Shown here: in pieces, positions 1 to 4,931 of the stretch
Position numbering within the stretch: the first letter of the stretch is position 1
How the letters are laid out: each line of letters starts with the position of its first letter
Assembly: GCA_027053695.1 (NCBI GenBank)
Contig: JALUHL010000023.1
Coordinates: 1 to 5,662, forward strand
Origin: Ghiorsea sp.
Lineage (GTDB): Bacteria; Pseudomonadota; Zetaproteobacteria; Mariprofundales; Mariprofundaceae
Length of the DNA stretch: 5,662 nt
Direction of reading: 5' to 3'
Made by a program: the position numbers and the translations under genes
Notes under the pieces: generated by a model
The model's input: only the letters and a program-made list of their open reading frames with translations
Told to the model about the DNA's origin: nothing
Database searches by the model: none

Positions 1-77
1 TTTTTATTGGGTATTATCCTTTTTTGTCTTACGGCTTGTCCTTCAAGCACTGGTGTTGTTTTAGCTATCTCTATCAT
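1..77 (-). CDS. 5' end of an unrecognised gene leaving the left edge (partial)
   Basis: Read on the minus strand, an ATG at 77-75 opens a frame with no stop to the window edge, giving about 25 residues that begin MIEIAKTTPVLEGQAVRQ and then turn basic (QKRIIPNK). A purine-rich AAGGGG lies at 91-86, eight bases before this ATG. An upstream in-frame ATG at 83-81 would sit only two bases from that motif, so 77 is the better start. A promoter-like pair and a leader hairpin lie upstream, which supports a real gene. I do not recognise the protein from so short a piece; no signal peptide or membrane segment is visible. It follows pirin on the same strand but, having its own promoter, is probably a separate unit. 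The competing plus-strand frame here looks less like protein. Confidence 0.5.
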   Translation of the reverse strand, partial: MIEIAKTTPVLEGQAVRQKRIIPNK

Positions 78-89
78 AATCATCGCCCC

Positions 90-128
90 TTCGTGTCGGC
101 ATACTATAACACAGCATGATGACACGAA
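90..128 (-). other. Candidate leader stem-loop before the left-edge gene
   Basis: TTCGTGTC (90-97) and GACACGAA (121-128) are perfect 8-base inverted arms around a 23-base loop. If the predicted promoter is used, transcription would begin near 128, so this hairpin would form the very 5' end of the message. Its 3' arm shares bases 90-91 with the AAGGGG ribosome site, so folding could protect the RNA or limit ribosome access. Exact 8-base arms this close together are expected a few times by chance in a window this size, so position is the main argument. Confidence 0.3.
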
Positions 129-134
129 TATGAC

Positions 135-163
135 ATTCTATGATAAATATCACAAAAAATCAA
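135..163 (-). promoter_or_regulatory. Candidate sigma70-type promoter for the left-edge gene
   Basis: On the minus strand TTGATT (163-158, four of six to TTGACA) is followed after exactly 17 bases by TAGAAT (140-135, five of six to TATAAT). This predicts a start near 128 and a leader of about 50 bases to the ATG at 77. The spacer and -10 contain TGTGA-N6-TCATA (154-139), which resembles a CRP/FNR-family half-site pair. The region is AT-rich, which lowers the specificity of such matches. I see no convincing terminator for pirin between 221 and this promoter. Confidence 0.4.
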
Positions 164-220
164 CCTTACTTATATTAGTTGTACTCGCAAATACTTGAAA
201 ATAAACATATTTTTAGCATA

Positions 221-934
221 TCAATCCACATAAGAGCCATGCTGATGAATGGGCTCACCATGCGGCTTACCAAAGCATATTATCAAACGGCTATCTTGGA
301 TTGCCATGAACGATAAAGTTTCGGCTGACCCAAAGAAGGCTGCTTCTGAAGCTTGTAAAACTTCTTGATTCAGCTTGATTTCACCTTCAAGTATATACAC
401 AAAACCACGGCTACCTTTAGGAATGATTCGTTGATAAAGACTTTCTGATTTCATGCTGATATCCAAGTATAACACTTCTGTTTTCAACTGCGCTGGTGAG
501 CCTTCTCCGACAACCGTACGCACAGTCACCCCATCATTGGAGTCCACGGGAATAGCATCAACATCGACTTGCTGATAACTAGGCTGAATATGTTTTAACT
601 GTTGAGGTAAATTGATCCAAAGCTGAATACCATGCGCCTTGCCTGCGGGCATTTCAGAATGGATAATACCTTTACCTGCGGTAAATCGCTGCAAACCACC
701 AGCGGTAACCGTGGACTTATTGCCCAAGTTGTCTGCATGTTGCATACCACCATCTAACATATAGGTAATCGCTTCAAAGCCACGGTGCGGATGATCTGGA
801 AACCCACCACCTTCGATATTAAAATGATCCATCAATACAAAGGGGTCAAAATTTAAAAGACCATGCACAGGCATCAAACGTTTGACTACAACGCCATCAC
901 CTTCGGGTACGCTTATCGCTTGAACAATGTGCAT
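221..934 (-). CDS. Pirin family bicupin protein
   Basis: This is a 237-residue cytoplasmic bicupin of the pirin family, close to the usual bacterial length of about 230-290. The N-terminal cupin carries the metal-binding set expected of pirins: H48 and H50 in HPHRGFE, then H92 and E94 in GKGIIHSEM. A second cupin (about residues 130-230, Pirin_C) ends with FGKPHGEPIHQHG. Some bacterial pirins (E. coli YhhW) show quercetin 2,3-dioxygenase activity, while others are redox-sensing partners; which applies here cannot be read from sequence. The start is fixed by AGGAGG at 945-940, five bases from the ATG. Only 21 bases separate it from the upstream glutathionyl-hydroquinone reductase gene, so the two are probably co-transcribed. 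In E. coli the pirin gene yhaK neighbours the LysR gene yhaJ, and a YhaJ-like regulator lies in this window too. Confidence 0.93.
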   Translation of the reverse strand: MHIVQAISVPEGDGVVVKRLMPVHGLLNFDPFVLMDHFNIEGGGFPDHPHRGFEAITYMLDGGMQHADNLGNKSTVTAGGLQRFTAGKGIIHSEMPAGKAHGIQLWINLPQQLKHIQPSYQQVDVDAIPVDSNDGVTVRTVVGEGSPAQLKTEVLYLDISMKSESLYQRIIPKGSRGFVYILEGEIKLNQEVLQASEAAFFGSAETLSFMAIQDSRLIICFGKPHGEPIHQHGSYVD

Positions 935-939
935 AACGA

Positions 940-945
940 CCTCCT
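940..945 (-). promoter_or_regulatory. Strong ribosome binding site for pirin
   Basis: AGGAGG on the minus strand (945-940) lies five bases (TCGTT) before the pirin ATG, in the short gap after the reductase stop codon. It indicates efficient independent initiation on a shared message. The 12 bases GAGGTCGTTATG across this start recur exactly at the start of the outer-membrane barrel gene (position 4931). Confidence 0.75.
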
Positions 946-955
946 TTTCATAAGT

Positions 956-1867
956 TTATACAAATAGTTTAGGTAAACCTTTAGGAATAATTCGTGTTGG
1001 GTTAATGCTTTCATGGCTATAGTAATAATGCCGCTTGATGTGGTCGATATGAACCGTTTCTGCAATATACGGCTGCTCATACAAACCACGCAAATAACAT
1101 GAGATATGAGTGTAATCTGCAATTTGCTTTTTATTGCATTTGAAGTGTCCGAAATACACTGCATCAAAGCGAATCAGTGTAGTGAACAATCGCCAGTCTG
1201 CCTCGGTGATGGCATCCCCTACCAAGTATTTCTGATGGCTCAATCGCTCTTCAACCTGATCCAAAGCTGCAAATAATGCATCATAAGCTTCTTCGTAAGC
1301 CTCTTGCGTGGTGGCAAAGCCTGTTTTATAAACGCCGTTATTGATATGCTCATACACTAGCGCATTAACTTCATCAATCTCTGCTCGTAAAGCTTTAGGG
1401 TAAAAATCCAGTGTGTTGCCCGTAACATCGTCAAATGCTGAATTGAACATGCGAATGATGTCTGACGACTCATTGTTCACAATAGTCTCATGCTTTTTAT
1501 CCCACAAAATAGGCACGCTTACTCGCCCTGTATAATCAGGCTTGGCATGAGTGTATAGTTGGTGAGCAAACTGATAACCATACAAAGGCTCTAGCTTATC
1601 AAACGCCCAGCCTTTATCCAACATATCAGGGCTAACCACGGTCACATCAATCCAATCCGTTAAACCTTTAAGGGCTCTAAAAATAAGGGTGCGGTGCGCC
1701 CATGGGCAAGCAAAGGATACATACAAATGATACCTATCTTTTTCAGCAGGAAATTTATCGCTTCCAATCCAATCGCGGAACTCAGAATCTTGGCGCACAA
1801 ATTTTCCATCTGTCTTTTTGGTATCATACCACTGATCTACCCACTTGCCTTCAACCAACAAACCCAT
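956..1867 (-). CDS. yqjG: Glutathionyl-hydroquinone reductase (Xi-class glutathione S-transferase)
   Basis: A 303-residue cytoplasmic enzyme of the Xi class of glutathione transferases, which reduce glutathionyl-hydroquinones to free hydroquinone using GSH. The thioredoxin-like half holds the catalytic Cys54 in the class-defining SFACPWAHR, and the NNESSDIIR stretch is the expected glutathione-binding segment. The helical C-terminal half contains FDAVYFGHFKCN and ends with a family-typical HIKRHYYYSHESINPTRI, carrying the tyrosines associated with the hydroquinone pocket. The protein is slightly shorter than E. coli YqjG (about 328) but appears complete. AAAGGA lies just before the ATG at 1867-1865 and supports this start. 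It sits between yceI (128-bp gap with a palindromic repeat) and pirin (21-bp gap, likely same transcript). No convincing promoter was found in the 128-bp gap, so read-through from the cytochrome b561 operon is possible. Presence of this enzyme implies glutathione synthesis. Confidence 0.95.
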   Translation of the reverse strand: MGLLVEGKWVDQWYDTKKTDGKFVRQDSEFRDWIGSDKFPAEKDRYHLYVSFACPWAHRTLIFRALKGLTDWIDVTVVSPDMLDKGWAFDKLEPLYGYQFAHQLYTHAKPDYTGRVSVPILWDKKHETIVNNESSDIIRMFNSAFDDVTGNTLDFYPKALRAEIDEVNALVYEHINNGVYKTGFATTQEAYEEAYDALFAALDQVEERLSHQKYLVGDAITEADWRLFTTLIRFDAVYFGHFKCNKKQIADYTHISCYLRGLYEQPYIAETVHIDHIKRHYYYSHESINPTRIIPKGLPKLFV

Positions 1868-1884
1868 AATTTATCCTTTTACTT

Positions 1885-1911
1885 CGTCATTCCCACGGAA
1901 GTGGGAATCCA
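1885..1911. repeat. REP/dRS3-like palindromic repeat
   Basis: ATTCCCAC (1889-1896), a GGAA loop and GTGGGAAT (1901-1908) form a perfect 8-base-arm hairpin within the wider string CGTCATTCCC...GGGAATCCA. Palindromes of the form GTCATTCCC-N-GGGAATCCA are widely dispersed in proteobacterial intergenic regions and resemble the Neisseria dRS3 core (ATTCCC-N8-GGGAAT). Translated, such repeats give the familiar spurious peptides of the type VIPTEVGIH/WIPTSVGMT, as seen here on both strands. No T-tract follows, so it is not a classic intrinsic terminator, although the hairpin could slow polymerase or block 3' exonucleases. Confidence 0.65.
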
Positions 1912-1949
1912 CATCTTATTCATCGTGCCTTTCACACGTAGACTTCCGT

Positions 1950-1985
1950 ACTCCCCTGCTTCACTACTCACCTGATTAGGGGAGT
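1950..1985. repeat. Inverted repeat in the yceI-reductase gap
   Basis: ACTCCCCT (1950-1957) and AGGGGAGT (1978-1985) are perfect 8-base inverted arms with a 20-base loop, starting 12 bases after the yceI stop codon in the direction of transcription. The GC-rich stem could form at the 3' end of the upstream operon message, but no run of T follows on the minus strand, so factor-independent termination is not supported. It may be the far end of a composite repeat element shared with the 1885-1911 palindrome; the rest of the 128-bp gap shows no gene. Confidence 0.4.
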
Positions 1986-1996
1986 GGCAACACGTA

Positions 1997-2569
1997 TTAC
2001 TGACGAATACCTTCGATGGAAAAATATAAGTCCACCACCTGCGATGCAGGACCAAGGTCATATAATATCCCATAATCACTCATCTTAAAGCTAGACCAAC
2101 CTTCAAAACCACGGCGATAACCACCCCATGGGTCTTTGCCTGCACCAATATGATTACCTTTAATCACCATATCTTTAGTAACGCCATGAAAAGTAAACTT
2201 ACCCTTAATTTCAATGTTTTTGCCATCTTCTTTGAATGATGTGCTTACAAACTTGGCTTCGGGATACCGCCCTGTCATCAAGAAATCTTTGCTTCTTAAA
2301 TGCTTGTCTCTGAGGGCATGGTTGGTATCGACACTGTTGGTATCAATTGTTACCTGCACACTGGATGCACTTGGGTTTTTCTCATCGTAAGTGAATTGAC
2401 CATGAAATGTGTTAAACCGACCTAGTACCCAACTATAGCCCAAATGTTTCACTTTAAATTGGATAAAAGCGTGTGCGCCTGCATCGTCAATTGTATATGT
2501 TTCCGCTTGTGCCGTGGCACTCACACCCACTGCCAATAGTCCTGCTAATAATATCGTCTTCAGTTTCAT
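1997..2569 (-). CDS. yceI: YceI family periplasmic lipid/quinone-binding protein
   Basis: A 190-residue exported protein. Residues 1-22 are a signal peptide (MKLKTILLAGLLAVGVSATAQA) with predicted cleavage after AQA. The remainder is one YceI domain, a lipocalin-like barrel known to bind long isoprenoid lipids such as polyprenyl and ubiquinone-type molecules. Typical features are the FKVKHLGYSWVLGRFNTFHG start, DTNHALRDKHLRSKDFL in the middle, FHGVTKDM, and the C-terminal RRGFEGWSSFKMSDYGI. Length matches E. coli YceI (191). AGGAG at 2580-2576, six bases before the ATG, supports the start. It lies 19 bases after the CDGSH gene and downstream of cytochrome b561, echoing the E. coli yceJ-yceI pair. 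A role in carrying or sensing quinones in the periplasm next to the cytochrome is inferred. Confidence 0.95.
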   Translation of the reverse strand: MKLKTILLAGLLAVGVSATAQAETYTIDDAGAHAFIQFKVKHLGYSWVLGRFNTFHGQFTYDEKNPSASSVQVTIDTNSVDTNHALRDKHLRSKDFLMTGRYPEAKFVSTSFKEDGKNIEIKGKFTFHGVTKDMVIKGNHIGAGKDPWGGYRRGFEGWSSFKMSDYGILYDLGPASQVVDLYFSIEGIRQ

Positions 2570-2588
2570 ACCTTTCTCCTTTTTTACT

Positions 2589-2843
2589 TTAAGATAACTT
2601 CAAATGTGCACCATCACAAAAGGGTGCTTGCTTGGTACGTTTGCATTGGCACATCTGAAAAATACCATCTTGTTCCACTGTAAATTGCATGGGCGTAAAC
2701 GATGTGCCTTGATGTGAGCCATCGCAAAAGGGCTGGTTCTTAGAACGACCACAGGTGCAATAATAATATTCCTGCCCTTTTTTAAGACTGACTTTGATGG
2801 GGCCATGCCCCGCAATCACTGCTTCTTCATTGTTTTCACTCAT
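2589..2843 (-). CDS. Double-CDGSH iron-sulfur protein
   Basis: An 84-residue soluble protein with two CDGSH [2Fe-2S] motifs. The first is CTCGRSKNQPFCDGSH, giving ligands C29, C31, C40 and H44. The second is CQCKRTKQAPFCDGAH, giving C65, C67, C76 and H80. Each shows the 3Cys-1His pattern that makes these clusters redox- and pH-sensitive and sometimes transferable. There is no signal peptide or membrane segment, so it should be cytoplasmic, unlike the single-motif mitoNEET proteins with a membrane anchor; the tandem layout matches the Miner2-like bacterial class. Its ATG overlaps the end of cytochrome b561 by eight bases (ATGAGTGA), with GGAG inside the upstream coding end, which suggests translational coupling. 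Its position between yceJ-like and yceI genes suggests it serves the same electron or quinone process. No specific partner is known. Confidence 0.95.
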   Translation of the reverse strand: MSENNEEAVIAGHGPIKVSLKKGQEYYYCTCGRSKNQPFCDGSHQGTSFTPMQFTVEQDGIFQMCQCKRTKQAPFCDGAHLKLS

Positions 2844-3405
2844 CTTTCTCTCCTTTATGGTCAGGCTTGATGCCTAACATCCTTGTTAATGTCCTATCTT
2901 TGTTGATAAAATGATGCTTGAAGGCAGCAGCCGCATGAAGTGCAACAAACCCCATAAAAGCCCACGCCAAATAGCGATGAATATCCCCTGCCACAGCCTC
3001 TCGCCCTTTTTCAGCAGGAAAAATAGCGGGCACTTCAAACCACCCAAAAAAATCAATGCCGCGACCATGCGCTGTTATAATCAGGTAGCCACTCAGCATC
3101 AACAAAAACATCAATACATAATGTAAACGGTGCACCCAAAGCCCTGCCTTTTGCTCAACTTTACTGCCAAGAATCACAGGCACTTCATTCACAATACGCC
3201 AACATAATCGAATAAGCAACGCGCCAAGAAGCAGCATGCCCACACCAATATGCAAGTCGGGCGCCTTTTTATACCAATCATCCATATATGTTAAATCAAC
3301 CATGTAGAGACCAAGTCCAAACATGCCAAAAACAATGATTGCCATAAGCCAATGCATCACAATGCTTACCCAGCCATACTGTTGTTTACTGTTTTTGAAT
3401 TGCAT
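2836..3405 (-). CDS. Cytochrome b561 (CybB/YceJ-like di-heme membrane protein)
   Basis: A 189-residue inner-membrane protein with four predicted helices (about residues 12-36, 50-72, 90-112 and 142-166). The conserved histidines expected to hold two b-type hemes are present: H18 (VMHWLM), H52 (DLHIGVG), H143 (DIHRYLAW) and H157 (ALHAAAAF), with VHRLHY at 91-96. Family members pass electrons between the quinone pool and other acceptors; E. coli CybB (176) and YceJ (188) are of similar length. I chose the ATG at 3405-3403 because GGAG lies five bases upstream and the protein then begins in family style (NSKQQYGWVSIVMHW). A longer frame to 3498 adds 31 residues with no ribosome site and would run through the divergent promoter region. 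It is first in the operon with CDGSH and yceI and is divergent from a LysR regulator, its probable controller. Confidence 0.93.
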   Translation of the reverse strand: MQFKNSKQQYGWVSIVMHWLMAIIVFGMFGLGLYMVDLTYMDDWYKKAPDLHIGVGMLLLGALLIRLCWRIVNEVPVILGSKVEQKAGLWVHRLHYVLMFLLMLSGYLIITAHGRGIDFFGWFEVPAIFPAEKGREAVAGDIHRYLAWAFMGFVALHAAAAFKHHFINKDRTLTRMLGIKPDHKGEKDE

Positions 3406-3410
3406 GCTTT

Positions 3411-3414
3411 CTCC
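3411..3414 (-). promoter_or_regulatory. Ribosome binding site deciding the cytochrome b561 start
   Basis: GGAG on the minus strand (3414-3411) followed by AAAGC and the ATG at 3405 is well placed at five bases. It supports a 189-residue protein over the longer frame opening at 3498, whose start has no comparable motif. Confidence 0.7.
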
Positions 3415-3451
3415 GTATGTTTTCAACATGGCAAAGTGTATGGCTAGCATG

Positions 3452-3499
3452 ATTGATAAAAAGCATATATAATTCATCATTATGATAGCTTTTATCAAT
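3452..3499. promoter_or_regulatory. Divergent promoter region with 10-bp inverted repeat, candidate LysR operator
   Basis: ATTGATAAAA (3452-3461) and its exact reverse complement TTTTATCAAT (3490-3499) flank 28 bases. Each arm is extended inward by GC if one extra A in the left arm is allowed. Both arms carry a TTGATA that could act as a -35. On the minus strand the right-arm TTGATA (3498-3493) is followed after 18 bases by AATTAT (3474-3469). On the plus strand TATAAT (3468-3473) and TATGAT (3481-3486) are good -10 matches for the regulator but lack well-spaced -35 boxes. A second, smaller palindrome ATCATTATGAT spans 3476-3486. LysR proteins normally bind dyads of this kind in the gap between their own gene and a divergent target. 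Assignment as the operator is inference. Confidence 0.5.
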
Positions 3500-3510
3500 A
3501 CCTATATATT

Positions 3511-4395
3511 ATGACCTTAGAACAACTGAAATATCTTCAAGCCATTGTTGAGCATGGTAGCTTTAGGGCTGCAGCAGAAGCTTTGTTTCGCAGCCAATCA
3601 TCGTTAAGCATCAGCATACAAAAATTGGAAGCCGAGTTAGGAGTCACCTTGTTTGAGCGTAAAGGCTATCGCCCAACACTCACCGCAGAAGGCGCAGCCA
3701 TTTATCAAAAAGCCAAGCATCTTCTCCATAAAAGCAGCGAACTCAAAAGCCTCGCCAACCACTTAGCTTCAGGGCACGAAGCTGAGCTTAGGCTTGCCAT
3801 CAGTGGTATTCTTCCCATTGAACCCATCATTCAAACTTTAAATGATTTGGGCAACCTCTACCCTGAAACACGCATGAGCTTGCTCGTGGAAAGCTTGAGC
3901 GGCACGATGGAGCGCTTACTTGATGATGATGCAGACATTGCCCTCACCGACACCTTAGAGGTCGCATCAAATACAGGCCTCGAAAGCATTCACCTTACCC
4001 AAATTCAATTTACCACTGTCGTGCCAAGCGCATCCAAATGGGCAAAACTTGCGGGCACATTAACAGAACAAGATTTGAGCACTGAAACCATGATTGTAGT
4101 GCGTGATACTAGCCATCATTCCACCCGCGTCAGCAAAGGTATTGTCGAAGGTGCGCCGCAATGGGTGGTTAATGATTTTTCCACCAAGAAACAGATTATT
4201 TGCTCAGGAAAAGGTTGGGGGCGTATGCCTTACCACTTGGTCGAAGATGATATCGAACAAGGGCTTTTGACTCCTCTTCATTCATCTGATTTTCAGAACT
4301 TTTATGCCCCTGTTTATTTGGTGAGAAAGAAAAATAAACCCATAGGCACGGTTTCTCAAGAGCTATGGAAACGCCTACAAAACACGATTACTTAA
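3511..4395 (+). CDS. LysR-type transcriptional regulator (YhaJ-like)
   Basis: A 294-residue LysR family regulator of normal length. The winged helix-turn-helix covers residues 1-60 (MTLEQLKYLQAIVEHGSF, then SSLSISIQKLEAELGVTLFER), followed by a linker helix to about 85 and a periplasmic-binding-protein-like effector domain (about 88-290). Several stretches resemble E. coli YhaJ as I remember it, including the ESLSGTMERL region and the GRMPYHLVEDDIEQG stretch near the C-terminus. YhaJ is implicated in responding to hydroquinone-type compounds. The start is set by the domain boundary; no Shine-Dalgarno motif precedes it (the bases before the ATG read CCTATATATT), suggesting low expression or an unusual initiation. 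It is divergent from the cytochrome b561 operon, the usual arrangement for a LysR protein and its target. The 3' end overlaps the convergent barrel gene. The effector and whether it activates or represses are not visible. Confidence 0.93.
   Translation: MTLEQLKYLQAIVEHGSFRAAAEALFRSQSSLSISIQKLEAELGVTLFERKGYRPTLTAEGAAIYQKAKHLLHKSSELKSLANHLASGHEAELRLAISGILPIEPIIQTLNDLGNLYPETRMSLLVESLSGTMERLLDDDADIALTDTLEVASNTGLESIHLTQIQFTTVVPSASKWAKLAGTLTEQDLSTETMIVVRDTSHHSTRVSKGIVEGAPQWVVNDFSTKKQIICSGKGWGRMPYHLVEDDIEQGLLTPLHSSDFQNFYAPVYLVRKKNKPIGTVSQELWKRLQNTIT
4392..4395. other. Overlapping stop codons of convergent genes
   Basis: The LysR gene stops with TAA at 4393-4395 and the barrel gene on the other strand stops with TAA at 4394-4392, so the coding regions overlap by four bases (TTAA). 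There is no room for a bidirectional terminator between them, and transcripts from each side must run into the other gene before ending, producing complementary 3' ends. Confidence 0.85.
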
Positions 4396-4931
4396 TAGTA
4401 TTCAAATACAACACTGAGCGACAAGCCTGTAACTTTTAAGCCTGATATGTCCGTGAGGCTATTATCTGAATTCTTACGGTACATCATCCATTCACCATTC
4501 AGCGATAAAGATTCATGAGGAATATAATAACGCAAGCCTACACCATAAGATAAAGCGGCATCTGTAGAATTGATACCCGCCAGCTTAACTCGCATACCGG
4601 TCATACCCAACAAACCATAAACATCAAACTGTTCTGTAAGGGGCAAACTTGGTTTGAGTAAATATGATGCATAATGACTGATGGAACCATTAGCCGTGGT
4701 AAATTGGCCGCCAAAACCAAAACGAAATTCCACACCCAGCCGAGATGAAATCCAATCCATGGATGAACCCGCAATAAACTCAAGACTTGGAGAAGTTGCT
4801 TTATCGTTAGCTGTTTCCGCCTGTAACCCTACAACACCTAGACCAAAATAAGGGGTTAGATTCAATTTGCTGGCATGCGTTACACTGGGTGCAAGCAACA
4901 TCAATAAACAAACAACAAAAATATTCTTCAT
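4392..4931 (-). CDS. Small outer-membrane beta-barrel protein, function unknown
   Basis: A 179-residue exported protein. Residues 1-20 form a signal peptide (MKNIFVVCLLMLLAPSVTHA); Cys8 lies in the hydrophobic core and is not a lipobox. The mature part alternates polar and hydrophobic residues in amphipathic strands (for example LTPYFGLGVVGLQ, LGVEFRFGFGGQF, YGVGLRYYIP, LNGEWMMYRK) and ends VVFEYY, the aromatic C-terminus recognised for barrel insertion. About 160 mature residues fits an eight-stranded barrel of the OmpW/OmpX/Opa-like superfamily; I cannot name a specific family. GAGG six bases before the ATG supports the start. The ATG overlaps the coaBC stop as ATGA (4931-4928), implying translational coupling, although no functional link to coenzyme A synthesis is known. 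The 3' end meets the LysR gene. Confidence 0.8.
   Translation of the reverse strand: MKNIFVVCLLMLLAPSVTHASKLNLTPYFGLGVVGLQAETANDKATSPSLEFIAGSSMDWISSRLGVEFRFGFGGQFTTANGSISHYASYLLKPSLPLTEQFDVYGLLGMTGMRVKLAGINSTDAALSYGVGLRYYIPHESLSLNGEWMMYRKNSDNSLTDISGLKVTGLSLSVVFEYY

Noticed and set aside
7..198. Plus-strand frame of about 63 residues open from the left edge
   Set aside because: It has no ribosome site, starts at TTG, has a cysteine- and isoleucine-rich composition unlike a known protein, and lies opposite the minus-strand frame with promoter and ribosome site.
913..1167. Minus-strand frame of 84 residues inside the reductase gene
   Set aside because: It is out of frame with both the reductase and pirin and shows no domain or ribosome site.
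1694..1975. Plus-strand frame of 93 residues over the reductase start and the gap
   Set aside because: It is antisense to a well-supported enzyme, and its VIPTEVGIH part is the usual spurious translation of the dispersed palindromic repeat.
1889..1985. Intrinsic terminator for the cytochrome b561 operon
   Set aside because: Two hairpins exist but neither is followed by a T-tract on the minus strand, so I list them only as repeats.
1879..2079. Minus-strand frame of 66 residues over the end of yceI and the gap
   Set aside because: It overlaps yceI out of frame and its end (WIPTSVGMT) is again repeat-derived.
3476..3486. ATCATTATGAT palindrome as the main LysR operator
   Set aside because: It is short and AT-rich; the longer 10-base inverted repeat around it is the stronger candidate, though both could matter.
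3406..3498. N-terminal extension of cytochrome b561 by 31 residues
   Set aside because: The longer start lacks a Shine-Dalgarno motif, covers the divergent promoter and inverted repeat, and has no place in the family; GGAG lies five bases before the ATG at 3405.
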